Below are positions 1-8,491 of a DNA stretch of 64,000 bases, piece by piece. Each line of letters opens with the position of its first letter. Positions within the stretch are counted from its first letter, which is position 1. The notes under the pieces are model-generated. The model worked only from the letters and a program-made list of their open reading frames with translations. It made no database searches and had not been told where the DNA came from. Source of the DNA: CBFFRJ01 sp051486985 (GTDB taxonomy: Bacteria > Pseudomonadota > Gammaproteobacteria > Enterobacterales > Enterobacteriaceae); contig NZ_JAHVDV010000004.1 in NCBI RefSeq assembly GCF_051486985.1, positions 1 through 64,000 on the forward strand, in the 5' to 3' direction. Both the position numbers and the translations under genes were made by a program.

Positions 1-12
1 AAGGAGGCGTCG

Positions 13-831
13 ATGAGTGAGAAAAAAAAGAGTTCATCAGCGGTAACGATTAAAAGTAAAAAATGTGTGCAAGAGGTGAAAGTCACCAACCAGTTTAAAA
101 GAATGATGACAAAAGCGCTGAAAGCGACATTGATGGTGCTGGAAAAAAGACGGGATGATTTATCCGAGGAAAAGTGGGGGATAGAACAGCAGAAAGATTT
201 TTTTAAAATCTTTGGAGTAAGGCATGATGTGATCATCACTATTGACAGCGAGGCAGAAAAGGAAAGAGCGAAACAACGAGATCGGAAATCACCCAGAGAT
301 CCCTACATTGAAAAAAATGAAAATATCACCGCCTATCTCTTTATGCAAAAAAGCGTCGACAGAATGATATTTATTTGCGAAAAAATGAACCTCGAAAACA
401 GAGTTAACAGTAATGACATCCGACAGGGGAGTTTTATTAATAAAACTGATGATAGCAAAGCAAGCGCAAGTGTGTCTGCTGACCAGACAATGGGCCTACA
501 CCCTGATTTGTACAGCAAAACCTTAACGGTAAACATATTCCAGAAATTTGTGTGTAAGCCTCTAACAGGGCAGTATTCTCAGGTCTCAACCCTTTGCCAT
601 GAGCTTTCACATTTTTATCGGCATGGTAATAATGGAGAGTATGGCGGAATGGGTACGGATGACATCCCAATTGACACGAAAGACAAAAATGAAACTGGTT
701 ACCTGCTTAAAGCAAATGATCTTGTGAAAAAGAACAGCCAGTATGTTTTTAAAAGCGCCTACAATATTGAACGCTATTTTGAATTAAATCTGACAGAGGA
801 AGAAATGAAAATAATAGAAGGCATCTATTAG
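13..831 (+). CDS. M35-like (aspzincin) zinc metallopeptidase, candidate secreted toxin
   Basis: The 272-residue protein carries HELSH at residues 196-200, a zinc-metalloprotease HExxH motif, followed 14 residues later by GTDD (214-217). HExxH plus a GTxD-type motif, where the Asp is the third zinc ligand, is the signature of aspzincins (deuterolysin and peptidyl-Lys metallopeptidases). There is no signal peptide or membrane segment, and the first 30 residues are Lys-rich. A near-perfect ribosome site, AAGGAGG, sits at bases 1-7. Aspzincin domains are known in secreted bacterial effectors, including type VI ones; that role is inferred here from the following exported gene. Both genes are clearly AT-richer than their neighbours, suggesting transfer. 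The region upstream, where a vgrG or similar carrier gene might lie, is outside the window. Confidence 0.7.
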   Translation: MSEKKKSSSAVTIKSKKCVQEVKVTNQFKRMMTKALKATLMVLEKRRDDLSEEKWGIEQQKDFFKIFGVRHDVIITIDSEAEKERAKQRDRKSPRDPYIEKNENITAYLFMQKSVDRMIFICEKMNLENRVNSNDIRQGSFINKTDDSKASASVSADQTMGLHPDLYSKTLTVNIFQKFVCKPLTGQYSQVSTLCHELSHFYRHGNNGEYGGMGTDDIPIDTKDKNETGYLLKANDLVKKNSQYVFKSAYNIERYFELNLTEEEMKIIEGIY

Positions 832-913
832 AGTGCCAGTGATTGGCACCCTAAGAAATCGATAAATTATCGCAAGCTGTAATTTATGAAACATGCAAAA
901 TAAAGGATAGGTT

Positions 914-1774
914 ATGTGTTTTTGTTTATGGCGAAGATTGGTGTTGGCAATTTTCATTATCTTCAATGGGGCAATATGCTATGCAAGTGAAGAAATGTTG
1001 TTAACCCGCTATGGATATGGTTTTCTAATATGGGATGGAGTAAAGCATGACAAGCCAGCTATTTGGCCATATTTCTATCTTTCAGGTAGTAATCGCATAA
1101 ATGACAGAGTTTATCCGAGATTTGAAATAAGTGATTTTGAAAATAAAAAATCTCAGGAAAGGCAAAAGCTTTATGTGAAGTTAGATGTAAACAAAAACAA
1201 TAAATATCTACAGGCGCATGTGGTTTTTCAAAACAAAAGCACAACCCCTTATTATGTACATAAAAGTAGGTTGGCAGAACAGAAAAAAAATAATTTTCAT
1301 CCACTTTGCAGTGATGCTTTTTCCATAACCTCTGAGGGGATATTACTAAATTTCCTTTCCATGGAATGTCGTTATGATATTGAGGATGAGTGGAAAGAAG
1401 TTCCAGCCGGTGGCACCTTTACATTTTCATCAAACCTGAATGAGGCCTATGCATTTCCTTCAGGATACCGGCGATACAACATTGGTTCAGTCGAATATCA
1501 AGTGGTGACTGAAAACTGGTTTCAGGAGCAGAACATCAACGAGGCGATGTTTTCAATATTAGACTGGGAATATCACTGTAAAATTGAAAAAAATGTCAGT
1601 TACATAGAGTCAGGCGGAGCGGTATGTGACCTGGATAAAAAATCCTTTAGTACATTTATCTATCTTACAGGACTGAAAAGTGAACGAAGTGGCAATAAGT
1701 TTTACATCAGAACGAATCAGGTTACCATCTATCTGGACGGTGACACATTGCAACCCTTCAACTATAACCAGTAG
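914..1774 (+). CDS. Exported protein of unknown family, candidate immunity partner
   Basis: I do not recognise this 286-residue protein. The N-terminus has two Arg, a long hydrophobic stretch and an Ala-x-Ala-like site near residue 25 (CYA before SEE), which is a good Sec signal peptide, so the mature protein is probably periplasmic. The mature part is rich in aromatic and beta-prone residues and has several Cys. It starts 82 bases after the putative metalloprotease gene, on the same strand and with the same low GC content, and a terminator follows it. A cytoplasmic-type toxin followed by an exported small protein is the usual layout for a periplasm-acting effector and its immunity protein. 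The pairing is inference from position only. Confidence 0.6.
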   Translation: MCFCLWRRLVLAIFIIFNGAICYASEEMLLTRYGYGFLIWDGVKHDKPAIWPYFYLSGSNRINDRVYPRFEISDFENKKSQERQKLYVKLDVNKNNKYLQAHVVFQNKSTTPYYVHKSRLAEQKKNNFHPLCSDAFSITSEGILLNFLSMECRYDIEDEWKEVPAGGTFTFSSNLNEAYAFPSGYRRYNIGSVEYQVVTENWFQEQNINEAMFSILDWEYHCKIEKNVSYIESGGAVCDLDKKSFSTFIYLTGLKSERSGNKFYIRTNQVTIYLDGDTLQPFNYNQ

Positions 1775-1835
1775 TGATGCAAAAAATATAAACACGTTGA
1801 TTTCAGAATGAGTCACAGGAGTGTTTCGTCATCGC

Positions 1836-1866
1836 GCCCTGAAGAAAGTATTCAGGGCCTTTATTT
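1836..1866. terminator. Intrinsic terminator between convergent genes
   Basis: GCCCTGAA and TTCAGGGC form a perfect 8-bp stem with a 7-base loop, followed on the + strand by CTTTATTT. It ends the upstream two-gene unit and touches the yjiR stop codon. Confidence 0.85.
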
Positions 1867-3284
1867 CACCCCTCCTCCATCGCAATACGCACCGCTTCCC
1901 CCACCTTTTGAATCGCCTCGCGATTTTTATCGCTCAGGGGCATCGCACAGTTAACTCGCAGGCAGTTGCGGTACTTTCCGGATGCAGAAAACAGCGAGCC
2001 GGGGGCAATTTGCAGTTTCATGCGGCAGAGCTGGCGCGACACACAAAGCATATCTACCGTCTCCGGCAGTTCGATCCATAACATGAATCCGCCCTGCGGG
2101 CGCGTGACGCAGATTTCGCAGGGGAAATACTGACGCACCCAGCAGGTGTAAGTTTCCAGATGTTGTTGATAAATCTGACGCATGCGCCGCACATGGCGGT
2201 GATAGTGCCCATCGCGAATAAAAGCCGCTACCGCCAGTTGAGTTGACGGAACATTACTGCCGATGGCGGCATATTTCATATGCAGTACACGGTCACGGTA
2301 GCGCCCTGGAATTATCCAGCCAACCCGCAGGCCAGGTGCGACAGATTTGGTAAACGAGCTGCACAGCAGCACCCGGCCATCAATGTCGAAAGATTTTATG
2401 GTGCGCGGGCGGGGATAGTGGGTGGCCAGTTCGCCGTAAATGTCGTCTTCGAAAATGACGATATCATGGCGCTGAGCCAGTGCCAGCACCGCCTTTTTGC
2501 GCACTTCCGGCATGATAAAACCCAGCGGGTTATTACAGTTGGGGACCAGGATCACCCCCTTGATCGGCCACTGTTCCAGCGCCATTTCCAGCGCTTCAAT
2601 ACTGATCCCGGTTTCCGGATCGGTCGGGATCTCAATGGCTTTAATATCGAACCCGCGCAGTAGCTGCATGGTGCCGTAAAACGAGGGCGATTCGACGGCG
2701 ACAATATCGCCCGGTTTGCAGACGGACAACAGCGCAATCGCCAGCGCACCATGACAGCCGTTAGTGATGACTATGTCGTCAGGATCGACAGACGATCCGC
2801 TGTCGAGCATCAGGCGGGAGATCTGAATACGGAGTTCCCGTTGCCCGGCCAGCGGATCGTAGCTCAGTACGTCGTGAACATGATGTTGCGCCAGGCGGCT
2901 CATCTCTCGCCAGAGAGGTTTTAAACTCGGCTGGGTCACATCCGGCGAACCGCCGCCGAAGTTCACTATTTCACGATCGCCACGGGCTTCCAGCAGCGTC
3001 AGCACTTCATCCCATTGGGTTACTTCTACCGGGCGCTGTACCGGGCGCGACATGGCGGGCACCGGCGGCTGCGCTTTGCGTGGGGCAACAAAATAGCCGG
3101 AACGCGGTTGGGGGCGAATAAGCTGAAGCTTTTCCAGCACCTGATAGGCCTGCTGCACGGTGCTGATGCTCACACCATGCTCCTGACTGAGATTGCGTAC
3201 CGAAGGAAGCTTCTCACCGTGGCGATAGAGCCCTTGTTCAATACGCTCGGCTAAAAGCGTAGCCAGATTTTCATAACGCGTCAT
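1866..3284 (-). CDS. yjiR: MocR-type GntR/aminotransferase-fold transcription regulator
   Basis: This 472-residue protein has an N-terminal GntR winged helix (about residues 1-70, with SVRNLSQEHGVSISTVQQAY) joined to a fold-type I aminotransferase domain. The PLP-binding Lys lies in SSFTKSVAPGLRVGW, and the NCNNPLGF motif is typical of the fold. MocR proteins use PLP as a ligand to sense amino-acid or vitamin B6-type metabolites and usually regulate a neighbouring gene. The sequence closely matches E. coli YjiR, which also sits beside yjiS. Start is the ATG at the right end. Its target is unknown; the divergent yjiS is the nearest candidate. Confidence 0.88.
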   Translation of the reverse strand: MTRYENLATLLAERIEQGLYRHGEKLPSVRNLSQEHGVSISTVQQAYQVLEKLQLIRPQPRSGYFVAPRKAQPPVPAMSRPVQRPVEVTQWDEVLTLLEARGDREIVNFGGGSPDVTQPSLKPLWREMSRLAQHHVHDVLSYDPLAGQRELRIQISRLMLDSGSSVDPDDIVITNGCHGALAIALLSVCKPGDIVAVESPSFYGTMQLLRGFDIKAIEIPTDPETGISIEALEMALEQWPIKGVILVPNCNNPLGFIMPEVRKKAVLALAQRHDIVIFEDDIYGELATHYPRPRTIKSFDIDGRVLLCSSFTKSVAPGLRVGWIIPGRYRDRVLHMKYAAIGSNVPSTQLAVAAFIRDGHYHRHVRRMRQIYQQHLETYTCWVRQYFPCEICVTRPQGGFMLWIELPETVDMLCVSRQLCRMKLQIAPGSLFSASGKYRNCLRVNCAMPLSDKNREAIQKVGEAVRIAMEEG

Positions 3285-3458
3285 GCTGTATCCCCAATAC
3301 CCACCATACAGATTTCAAAACCAGTACAGAATTGCCCACGTTTTGCCTTTCAGATAAGGTTTTAGCGGATCTGTATGTTAAAGAAAAGTGATTTCTGAAT
3401 CTGTATTGTGAGGGTGAATTCCGGCGAAGATAAGGCTCTGCGAGAGAGGAGAGACGCG

Positions 3459-3626
3459 ATGGAATTCTTTGAAAACCCGTCAAAACAACCGTTTTTACTG
3501 TTCACCCATACCTGGAACTGGCTGGTAAAAAAATGGCAACGGCACCACACCCGTAAGGTGCTGAGTCGCTTAAGTGATGAGCAACTGAAAGACGTAGGAT
3601 TACGCCGTCAGGACCTCGGTTATTGA
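3459..3626 (+). CDS. yjiS: Small DUF1127 protein
   Basis: A 55-residue basic protein with the DUF1127 signature (RKVLSRLSDEQLKDVGLRRQDL) in its C-terminal half. The chosen ATG follows GAGAGGAGAG; a longer in-frame reading exists upstream but lacks a good ribosome site. It matches E. coli YjiS in length and in the MEF.EN start. Small DUF1127 proteins in other bacteria affect RNA turnover and phosphate or carbon metabolism; the role of this one is not established. It is divergent from yjiR with about 175 bases between. Confidence 0.85.
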   Translation: MEFFENPSKQPFLLFTHTWNWLVKKWQRHHTRKVLSRLSDEQLKDVGLRRQDLGY

Positions 3627-3718
3627 TCCCCCCAGAGGGCGAAGATAACATCTTGTTAATTTCCGCCTTTTCTGGCGTAGACTATGCTTAATGCCATCAC
3701 CATTACGGGGGACACAAC

Positions 3719-4324
3719 ATGCATTTTATGGGCGGTAAGGACGACGAGAAAAAAGAGAGCGAAGGCGGCAATGTGACGCAACTGATGCAGCAGAAACTGC
3801 TGGATTCACGCTCTATTATCATCTCCGGCGAAATCAACCAGACGCTGACTGAAAAAGTGGTCACGCAGCTGCTGCTGTTACAGGGCATCAGCGATGCGCC
3901 GATCAAAATCTACATCAACAGTCAGGGGGGGCATGTCGAAGCGGCGGACACCATCCATGACATCATTAAGTTCATCAAGCCGGAAGTGCATGTGATTGGT
4001 ACCGGTTGGGTGGCCAGCGCCGGGATCACCATTTTCCTTGCAGCGAAGAAAGAGCACCGCTACGCGCTGCCGAACACCCGCTTTATGATCCACCAGCCGC
4101 TGGGCGGCGTGCGTGGTCAGGCGAGCGACATTGAGATCGAAGCCAAAGAGATCATCCGCATGCTGGATCGCGTGAACCGTCTTATCGCTGAGGCTACCGG
4201 TCAGACGGTGGAAAAAGTGAAACAGGATACGGATCGTAACTACTGGATGAACCCGCAGGAAGCCATTGATTACGGGATTGTCTCCCGCGTGGTAAAAAGC
4301 TATGAAGAGCTGAATCTGGACTGA
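3719..4324 (+). CDS. ClpP-like serine protease subunit with Ser-His-Asn triad
   Basis: The 201-residue protein has the complete ClpP fold signature. The nucleophile is Ser100 (GWVASAG) and the base His125 (FMIHQPLGG). Counting from the His as in E. coli ClpP (His122 to Asp171, 49 residues), the third triad position is Asn174 in DTDRNYW, where canonical ClpP has DTxRD. Codon 174 reads AAC. ClpP forms a two-ring tetradecamer that degrades proteins fed by ClpX or ClpA. No Clp ATPase gene is adjacent, unlike the usual clpP-clpX pair, so this is a paralogue standing alone. It could be a low-activity subunit that mixes with the main ClpP, as inferred from Listeria ClpP1, which also has Asn here. 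Confidence 0.85.
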   Translation: MHFMGGKDDEKKESEGGNVTQLMQQKLLDSRSIIISGEINQTLTEKVVTQLLLLQGISDAPIKIYINSQGGHVEAADTIHDIIKFIKPEVHVIGTGWVASAGITIFLAAKKEHRYALPNTRFMIHQPLGGVRGQASDIEIEAKEIIRMLDRVNRLIAEATGQTVEKVKQDTDRNYWMNPQEAIDYGIVSRVVKSYEELNLD

Positions 4325-4333
4325 TTCTTCTCC

Positions 4334-4364
4334 TTTTGCTCCCGCAGCACAGGCGGGAGCAAAA
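4334..4364. terminator. Hairpin after the clpP-like gene
   Basis: TTTTGCTCCCGC pairs perfectly with GCGGGAGCAAAA around a 7-base loop. There is no U tract on either side of the stem, so it may act as an RNA-stabilising or attenuating hairpin rather than a strict intrinsic terminator. Confidence 0.55.
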
Positions 4365-4460
4365 ATAAACCGCTTCTCCTCAGATTTTCCGCAAAAATTC
4401 ACTTCTCCAGCCACGCAAATTTCTTCACACTGTCCGTGATTCTGATTACGGAGAAACGGC

Positions 4461-5522
4461 ATGAATAACAGTTACAAAGCCGCAGTTTTGATGATGGCGA
4501 CCCTCAGTGCGCCAGTGCTGGCGGACGACAGTGGCACCGCCTTCAACCACAAAGACTGGGAAGTGGTCTGCGACAACACATTAACCTGCCGTGCCGCCGG
4601 TTATAGCCAGGAAGAAGAGGTGGCCGGTGGCTCCGTAGGGTCCGTGCTGCTCACGCGCAAAGCGGGCGCTGACACGCCGGTCACCGTAGACGTGGTGCTG
4701 GCGGAAATGGAAGCAGATGAAACTGTCCAGCAGCCGAAGCTGACGTTATGGGTTGATGGTACGGACCGGGGGGAGGTGGAAGCGCAGGACAGCGATACCT
4801 GGCATCTCTCTGATGCGCAAACCAGCGCACTGATCGCGGCGGTAAAAGGCAGCGGGAAAGTGGAGTTCAGAGGCGGGGCGAAACCCTTTATCCTTTCCGG
4901 CGATGGCGCGACTGCGGTTCTGCTGAAAATGGATGACGTGCAGGGGCGTGTTGGCACTCCTGGCGCGCTGAGCAAAAAAGGGGACAAACCCGAAAGCGGC
5001 GTAACTGCCCCGGTGCCGGCACCGGTCATCCAGGCCGCAAAAGTGAGCGAGGCGCCGGAGCGCACCCTGACTGAGGCGGAAGTGGCGGCCCTGAAGCCCA
5101 AACTCATCGCCACCCTGAATAAAGACAGCGGATGCGATCGCCTGGAAACGCCGGATGAAAACGCAGAAGAGGGAGATAACGACATCACTCTTACCCCCCT
5201 CAATGAGAGCCATGTACTGATCTCCGCCCTCTGCTGGCGCGCGGCCTACAACGAAGGCTATGGCTTCTGGGTGACCGACAGCAAGATGCAGGGCACGCCG
5301 GTACTGGTGACTGACTCCGCTTCCGACTATAGCGATGGCCTGATTTCATTGGGTCAGCGTGGACGGGGTATTGGCGATTGCTGGTCTTCAGCGGAATGGG
5401 TCTGGGACGGCAAAGCCTTTGTGCAATCCAGCCGGTCAACTACCGGCATGTGCCGCTACATCCGCGCAGGCGGTACCTGGGATCTCCCCTCCTTTGTCGC
5501 CGAGGTGAAAACACCGGAGTAA
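4461..5522 (+). CDS. DUF1176 periplasmic protein
   Basis: A 353-residue protein with a Sec signal peptide (hydrophobic stretch ending SAPVLA before DDSG, about residue 21). The mature part begins with FNHKDWEVVCDNTLTCRAAGY, the start pattern of DUF1176 proteins, then a Pro/Ala-rich linker near residues 165-200 and a C-terminal half with paired Cys (CDRLE, CWRAAY, GDCWSSAEW, GMCRYIRAGG). Function of the family is unknown. It has its own ribosome site (ACGGAGAAACGGC) 137 bases after the clpP-like gene and is probably transcribed alone. Confidence 0.8.
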   Translation: MNNSYKAAVLMMATLSAPVLADDSGTAFNHKDWEVVCDNTLTCRAAGYSQEEEVAGGSVGSVLLTRKAGADTPVTVDVVLAEMEADETVQQPKLTLWVDGTDRGEVEAQDSDTWHLSDAQTSALIAAVKGSGKVEFRGGAKPFILSGDGATAVLLKMDDVQGRVGTPGALSKKGDKPESGVTAPVPAPVIQAAKVSEAPERTLTEAEVAALKPKLIATLNKDSGCDRLETPDENAEEGDNDITLTPLNESHVLISALCWRAAYNEGYGFWVTDSKMQGTPVLVTDSASDYSDGLISLGQRGRGIGDCWSSAEWVWDGKAFVQSSRSTTGMCRYIRAGGTWDLPSFVAEVKTPE

Positions 5523-5779
5523 GCCATCATCCTGATAATGGCATCTCTGCTTGCTTGTTAAGCATTCATTCGGTTAAGCAGCGGTGCCATGCTTATCTCC
5601 CCCACCCTGGCATCACCTCGCATGCACTCCATCCGCGTAATAGCCGGGCACACGGCTGACGATTCCTGAACGCCAGGCATCGCGTATTCAGGCCAGACGG
5701 CGCGGGGCGCTGTACCTTTTCCAAAAAGTGGAGATAGAATTGACCATACCGGTCGCGATGATGGACTCAAGGAGACAGT

Positions 5780-6730
5780 ATGGACGACGCGCTGCTGCTC
5801 GCTTCGAAGCAGCTTTCTCATCAGGCTTTTCTGGGAGAGTGGGAGGCCGTATTTCGCCTTCTCGAACAGTTTCCTGCCCTGATAAATCACACCTCGCCTG
5901 AGAAAGGCTACTCGGCGCTGCATCAGGCGGCCTGGCATGGGGCAACGCTGGAAACCATTGGTGGTCTGCTCCGGCTTGGCGCAAACACGCAGCTGAAGAC
6001 CAGAGACACGCAGCAAACGCCGTATGACATTGCCTTGCAAAAACAGAAGCAGCGGCCCGATCTCCACTTTGCCCTCGATCCGACTCCCCGTACGCTCGCG
6101 CAGTTAATGCGCAAAATTTTCGCCCGGGGGTTACCGGAAAACATGGCCTATCCCGATCTGCTGTTGATGGACAATCTGGTGATGCTCCTGAGCGATGAAG
6201 AGTGCGTTGCGCCCGGCTCCCCGGCGAAGGCGCGTTTTAATGCCGCATTTTTAGCGCTGACGGGTACGGATATTGCGGCCCCTTATACTTCCCCTGCCTC
6301 AATTCCGCCCCACTGGTGGGTAAATACGGACTACTGGCGAAACATCTTCCTGCCAGAACTCCTTGAGCTTGAGCAGCAAAAATCATGCATTCCGCTTGAG
6401 CGGAACTGGGCCACCATTGGCGATCTGCTGGTGCAGGAACATGAGCGGTGGGGGCTACGCGGTGACCCCTGGCTATGGATGGAACTGCGCAAATCCACCA
6501 CGCGTATTCCCCTGCCCGCGACCACAAAAGAGCTCACCGCCCTGCTGCGTAATCTTGTGCTGGCGCGCACTAACAGCACGATGCTGGATAGCGACGCTGT
6601 CTATATCACCCGTTTCAGCCGTGGCGGCATGAGCAGCGGCCATATCTCACTGCGTTTCTGGGAGCAGGAGGGGATACCAGCGATTGTCGGGCGTGCCGGG
6701 TGGTTACGAGAGATGTGGGGGATGGTGTGA
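5780..6730 (+). CDS. Ankyrin-repeat protein
   Basis: The 316-residue protein has about two ankyrin repeats near the N-terminus (GYSALHQAAWHG around residues 43-54, then LLRLGANTQLKTRDTQQTPYDIA). The remaining 200 residues, rich in Trp, Leu and Arg, are not recognised. There is no signal peptide or membrane segment, so it is probably cytoplasmic. Ankyrin repeats bind proteins; no partner can be named. A good ribosome site, AAGGAGA, precedes the ATG. Genes on either side are unrelated, and this may be accessory cargo of the yjiS-yjiA interval. Confidence 0.75.
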   Translation: MDDALLLASKQLSHQAFLGEWEAVFRLLEQFPALINHTSPEKGYSALHQAAWHGATLETIGGLLRLGANTQLKTRDTQQTPYDIALQKQKQRPDLHFALDPTPRTLAQLMRKIFARGLPENMAYPDLLLMDNLVMLLSDEECVAPGSPAKARFNAAFLALTGTDIAAPYTSPASIPPHWWVNTDYWRNIFLPELLELEQQKSCIPLERNWATIGDLLVQEHERWGLRGDPWLWMELRKSTTRIPLPATTKELTALLRNLVLARTNSTMLDSDAVYITRFSRGGMSSGHISLRFWEQEGIPAIVGRAGWLREMWGMV

Positions 6731-6900
6731 CCATCTGAACTGATGGCGATGGGATGGCTGAAAAGCCCCGGCAAAGGTAACCCGCTTTGTCTGAATGCGC
6801 TTTTTTGTTATCCCCTGCTGCGCGTGATGCACAAAAAACCCTCCGGACCGCAGTCGCGCGGCCTTTCGCATTCCATGCTGTTTCTCACCGTCGTTTCTTG

Positions 6901-6920
6901 ATACTTACCCTGGTAACTAT
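6901..6920. promoter_or_regulatory. Palindromic operator candidate for the MarR-type regulator
   Basis: TTACC and GGTAA flank a 2-base centre, and the symmetry extends outward (ATAC and CTAT) with one mismatch. It lies 33 bases upstream of the MarR-type start codon, a typical place for an autorepressor site. No regulator binding is shown by sequence alone. Confidence 0.5.
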
Positions 6921-6952
6921 TATTCTCCTCAGCCTTAAATGAGGAGCCTCCC

Positions 6953-7420
6953 GTGACAGAAGATGAATTGTTTGCCCGCCGGCCGCTGGGGATGCGGATG
7001 GCGATGATCGTGCGCCAGTGGCGTGCGACCATCGATAACGCGCTGGCAGATACGGGGCTGACGCAGTCCGGCTGGACGGTGCTGATGCAGCTTCGTCAGT
7101 TAGGGGATAACGTCTCGGTGAGTGAGTTAGCAGAAGTGCAGGGCATCGAACTGCCGCCTTTAATGCGCACCCTCTCGCACCTCGAAGCGCAGGGGCTGAT
7201 AGCACGTACGATATCGCCTTATGACAAGCGCATCCGCCTGCTCGCACTGACCCAGGAAGGCACGGTTATGCTGGAGAAAATTACCCGCGTAATCGAGGCC
7301 TGCCAGCAACGCGCTGCGCAACACATCCCGGCGGAAAATCTCGACATTTTCAGCGCCACGTTGAATCAAATCGCCTGCAATTTACGCGTAATGCGTAGTG
7401 AAGATAACAAGACACAATAA
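6953..7420 (+). CDS. MarR-family transcriptional regulator
   Basis: A 155-residue MarR/SlyA-type winged helix protein. The recognition region reads SVSELAEVQGIELPPLMRTLSHLEAQGLI, and the wing contains DKRIRLLALT, matching the family DxRxxxxxLT pattern. The start is GTG, preceded by GAGGAG. It is the first gene of a three-gene unit with an HlyD-type adaptor (3 bases downstream) and a DUF2955 inner-membrane protein. MarR proteins beside efflux genes usually repress them until a phenolic or aromatic ligand binds; that is the likely role here. A palindrome upstream is a plausible operator. Confidence 0.85.
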   Translation: MTEDELFARRPLGMRMAMIVRQWRATIDNALADTGLTQSGWTVLMQLRQLGDNVSVSELAEVQGIELPPLMRTLSHLEAQGLIARTISPYDKRIRLLALTQEGTVMLEKITRVIEACQQRAAQHIPAENLDIFSATLNQIACNLRVMRSEDNKTQ

Positions 7421-7423
7421 ATC

Positions 7424-8491
7424 ATGATGACACCAGAACAAAAATTTGCCCGCTGGGTAAGGGTCAGTATTGCCTCTTTCCTGTTGATGTTTGTCTATTT
7501 TATCGTTGCCGATATCTGGATCCCGTTGACGCCGGACTCCACGGTGATGCGTGTTGTCACGCCGGTTTCATCACGGGTGGCGGGGTATGTTGCAAAAGTG
7601 CATGTGCAAAACAACAGCCAGGTAAAAAAGGGTGACCTGCTGTTTGAACTGGACGCCACGCCCTTTGTTAATCAGGTCGAAGCGGCAAAAATCGCCCTGG
7701 CCCAGGCAAAGCTGACCAACCAGCAACTGGATGCGCAGATTGTAGCTGCGCAGGCGAGTCTGAAAACGGCCGAGCTTACCGCGCAGAACAACAAAGTGAC
7801 CTTTGATCGCTACCAGCGTCTGGGCGCGATGCAAAATGTCTCGCAATCGGATCTCGATAACGTCCGTACCACCTGGCAGAGCAGCGTACAGTCGGTCAAT
7901 AACCTCAATGCCAGCATTCGTGCCCTCATCATCCAGCGTGGTGAACGTGACGACAGCCGTAACGTGACGCTGCAAAAGTACCAGAACAGCCTCGAGCAGG
8001 CGCAGCTCAACCTTGGCTGGACAAAGGTGCGGGCGGAGATGGACGGTAAGGTGAGTAACCTTCAGTTAAGCCCCGGTTTTTATGCCGCAGCCGGCAGTGC
8101 TGCCCTGGCACTGGTTCATGACAACGCCGATATCGTGGCGGATTTCCGTGAGAAAAGCCTGCGCCATACCCACCCCGGAACGGATGCCGCAGTGGTCTTT
8201 GATGCTCTGCCTGGACAGGTTTTCCCCGCGCACGTCACCAGTAGCGATGCCGGTGTGCTGGCAGGTCAGGAAGCGGTGAACGGGGCCCTGTCCCAGCCGG
8301 AAACGTCCAACCGCTGGGTACGTGACGCACAGCGCATGCGCATTCATGTTGCACTCAATGATCCGCTGCCACCCAACCTGCCGACCGGGGCGCGCGCCAC
8401 TGTCCAGCTTTATAACAGTGAAGGCGTGTTTGCCCGCTTCTTCTCGGGTCTGCAAATCCACCTGGTGAGCTGGCTGCACTATGTCTATTAA
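7424..8491 (+). CDS. HlyD-family periplasmic adaptor of an efflux system
   Basis: A 355-residue membrane-fusion protein: a single N-terminal membrane anchor (about residues 14-30), a biotinyl-lipoyl-like hybrid half (VTPVSSRVAGYVAKVHVQNN... VKKGDLLFELD), a long alpha-helical hairpin (about 85-205) rich in Gln and Ala, then the second lipoyl half (NLGWTKVRAEMDGKVSNLQL) and a beta-barrel. It resembles EmrA and AaeA-type adaptors. Its stop overlaps the start of the DUF2955 gene by 11 bases, so the two are translationally coupled. The substrate is unknown. Confidence 0.85.
   Translation: MMTPEQKFARWVRVSIASFLLMFVYFIVADIWIPLTPDSTVMRVVTPVSSRVAGYVAKVHVQNNSQVKKGDLLFELDATPFVNQVEAAKIALAQAKLTNQQLDAQIVAAQASLKTAELTAQNNKVTFDRYQRLGAMQNVSQSDLDNVRTTWQSSVQSVNNLNASIRALIIQRGERDDSRNVTLQKYQNSLEQAQLNLGWTKVRAEMDGKVSNLQLSPGFYAAAGSAALALVHDNADIVADFREKSLRHTHPGTDAAVVFDALPGQVFPAHVTSSDAGVLAGQEAVNGALSQPETSNRWVRDAQRMRIHVALNDPLPPNLPTGARATVQLYNSEGVFARFFSGLQIHLVSWLHYVY

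Noticed and set aside
3878..4462. A 194-codon minus strand frame opposite the clpP-like gene
   Set aside because: Antisense to a clearly conserved gene and with no ribosome site or homology.
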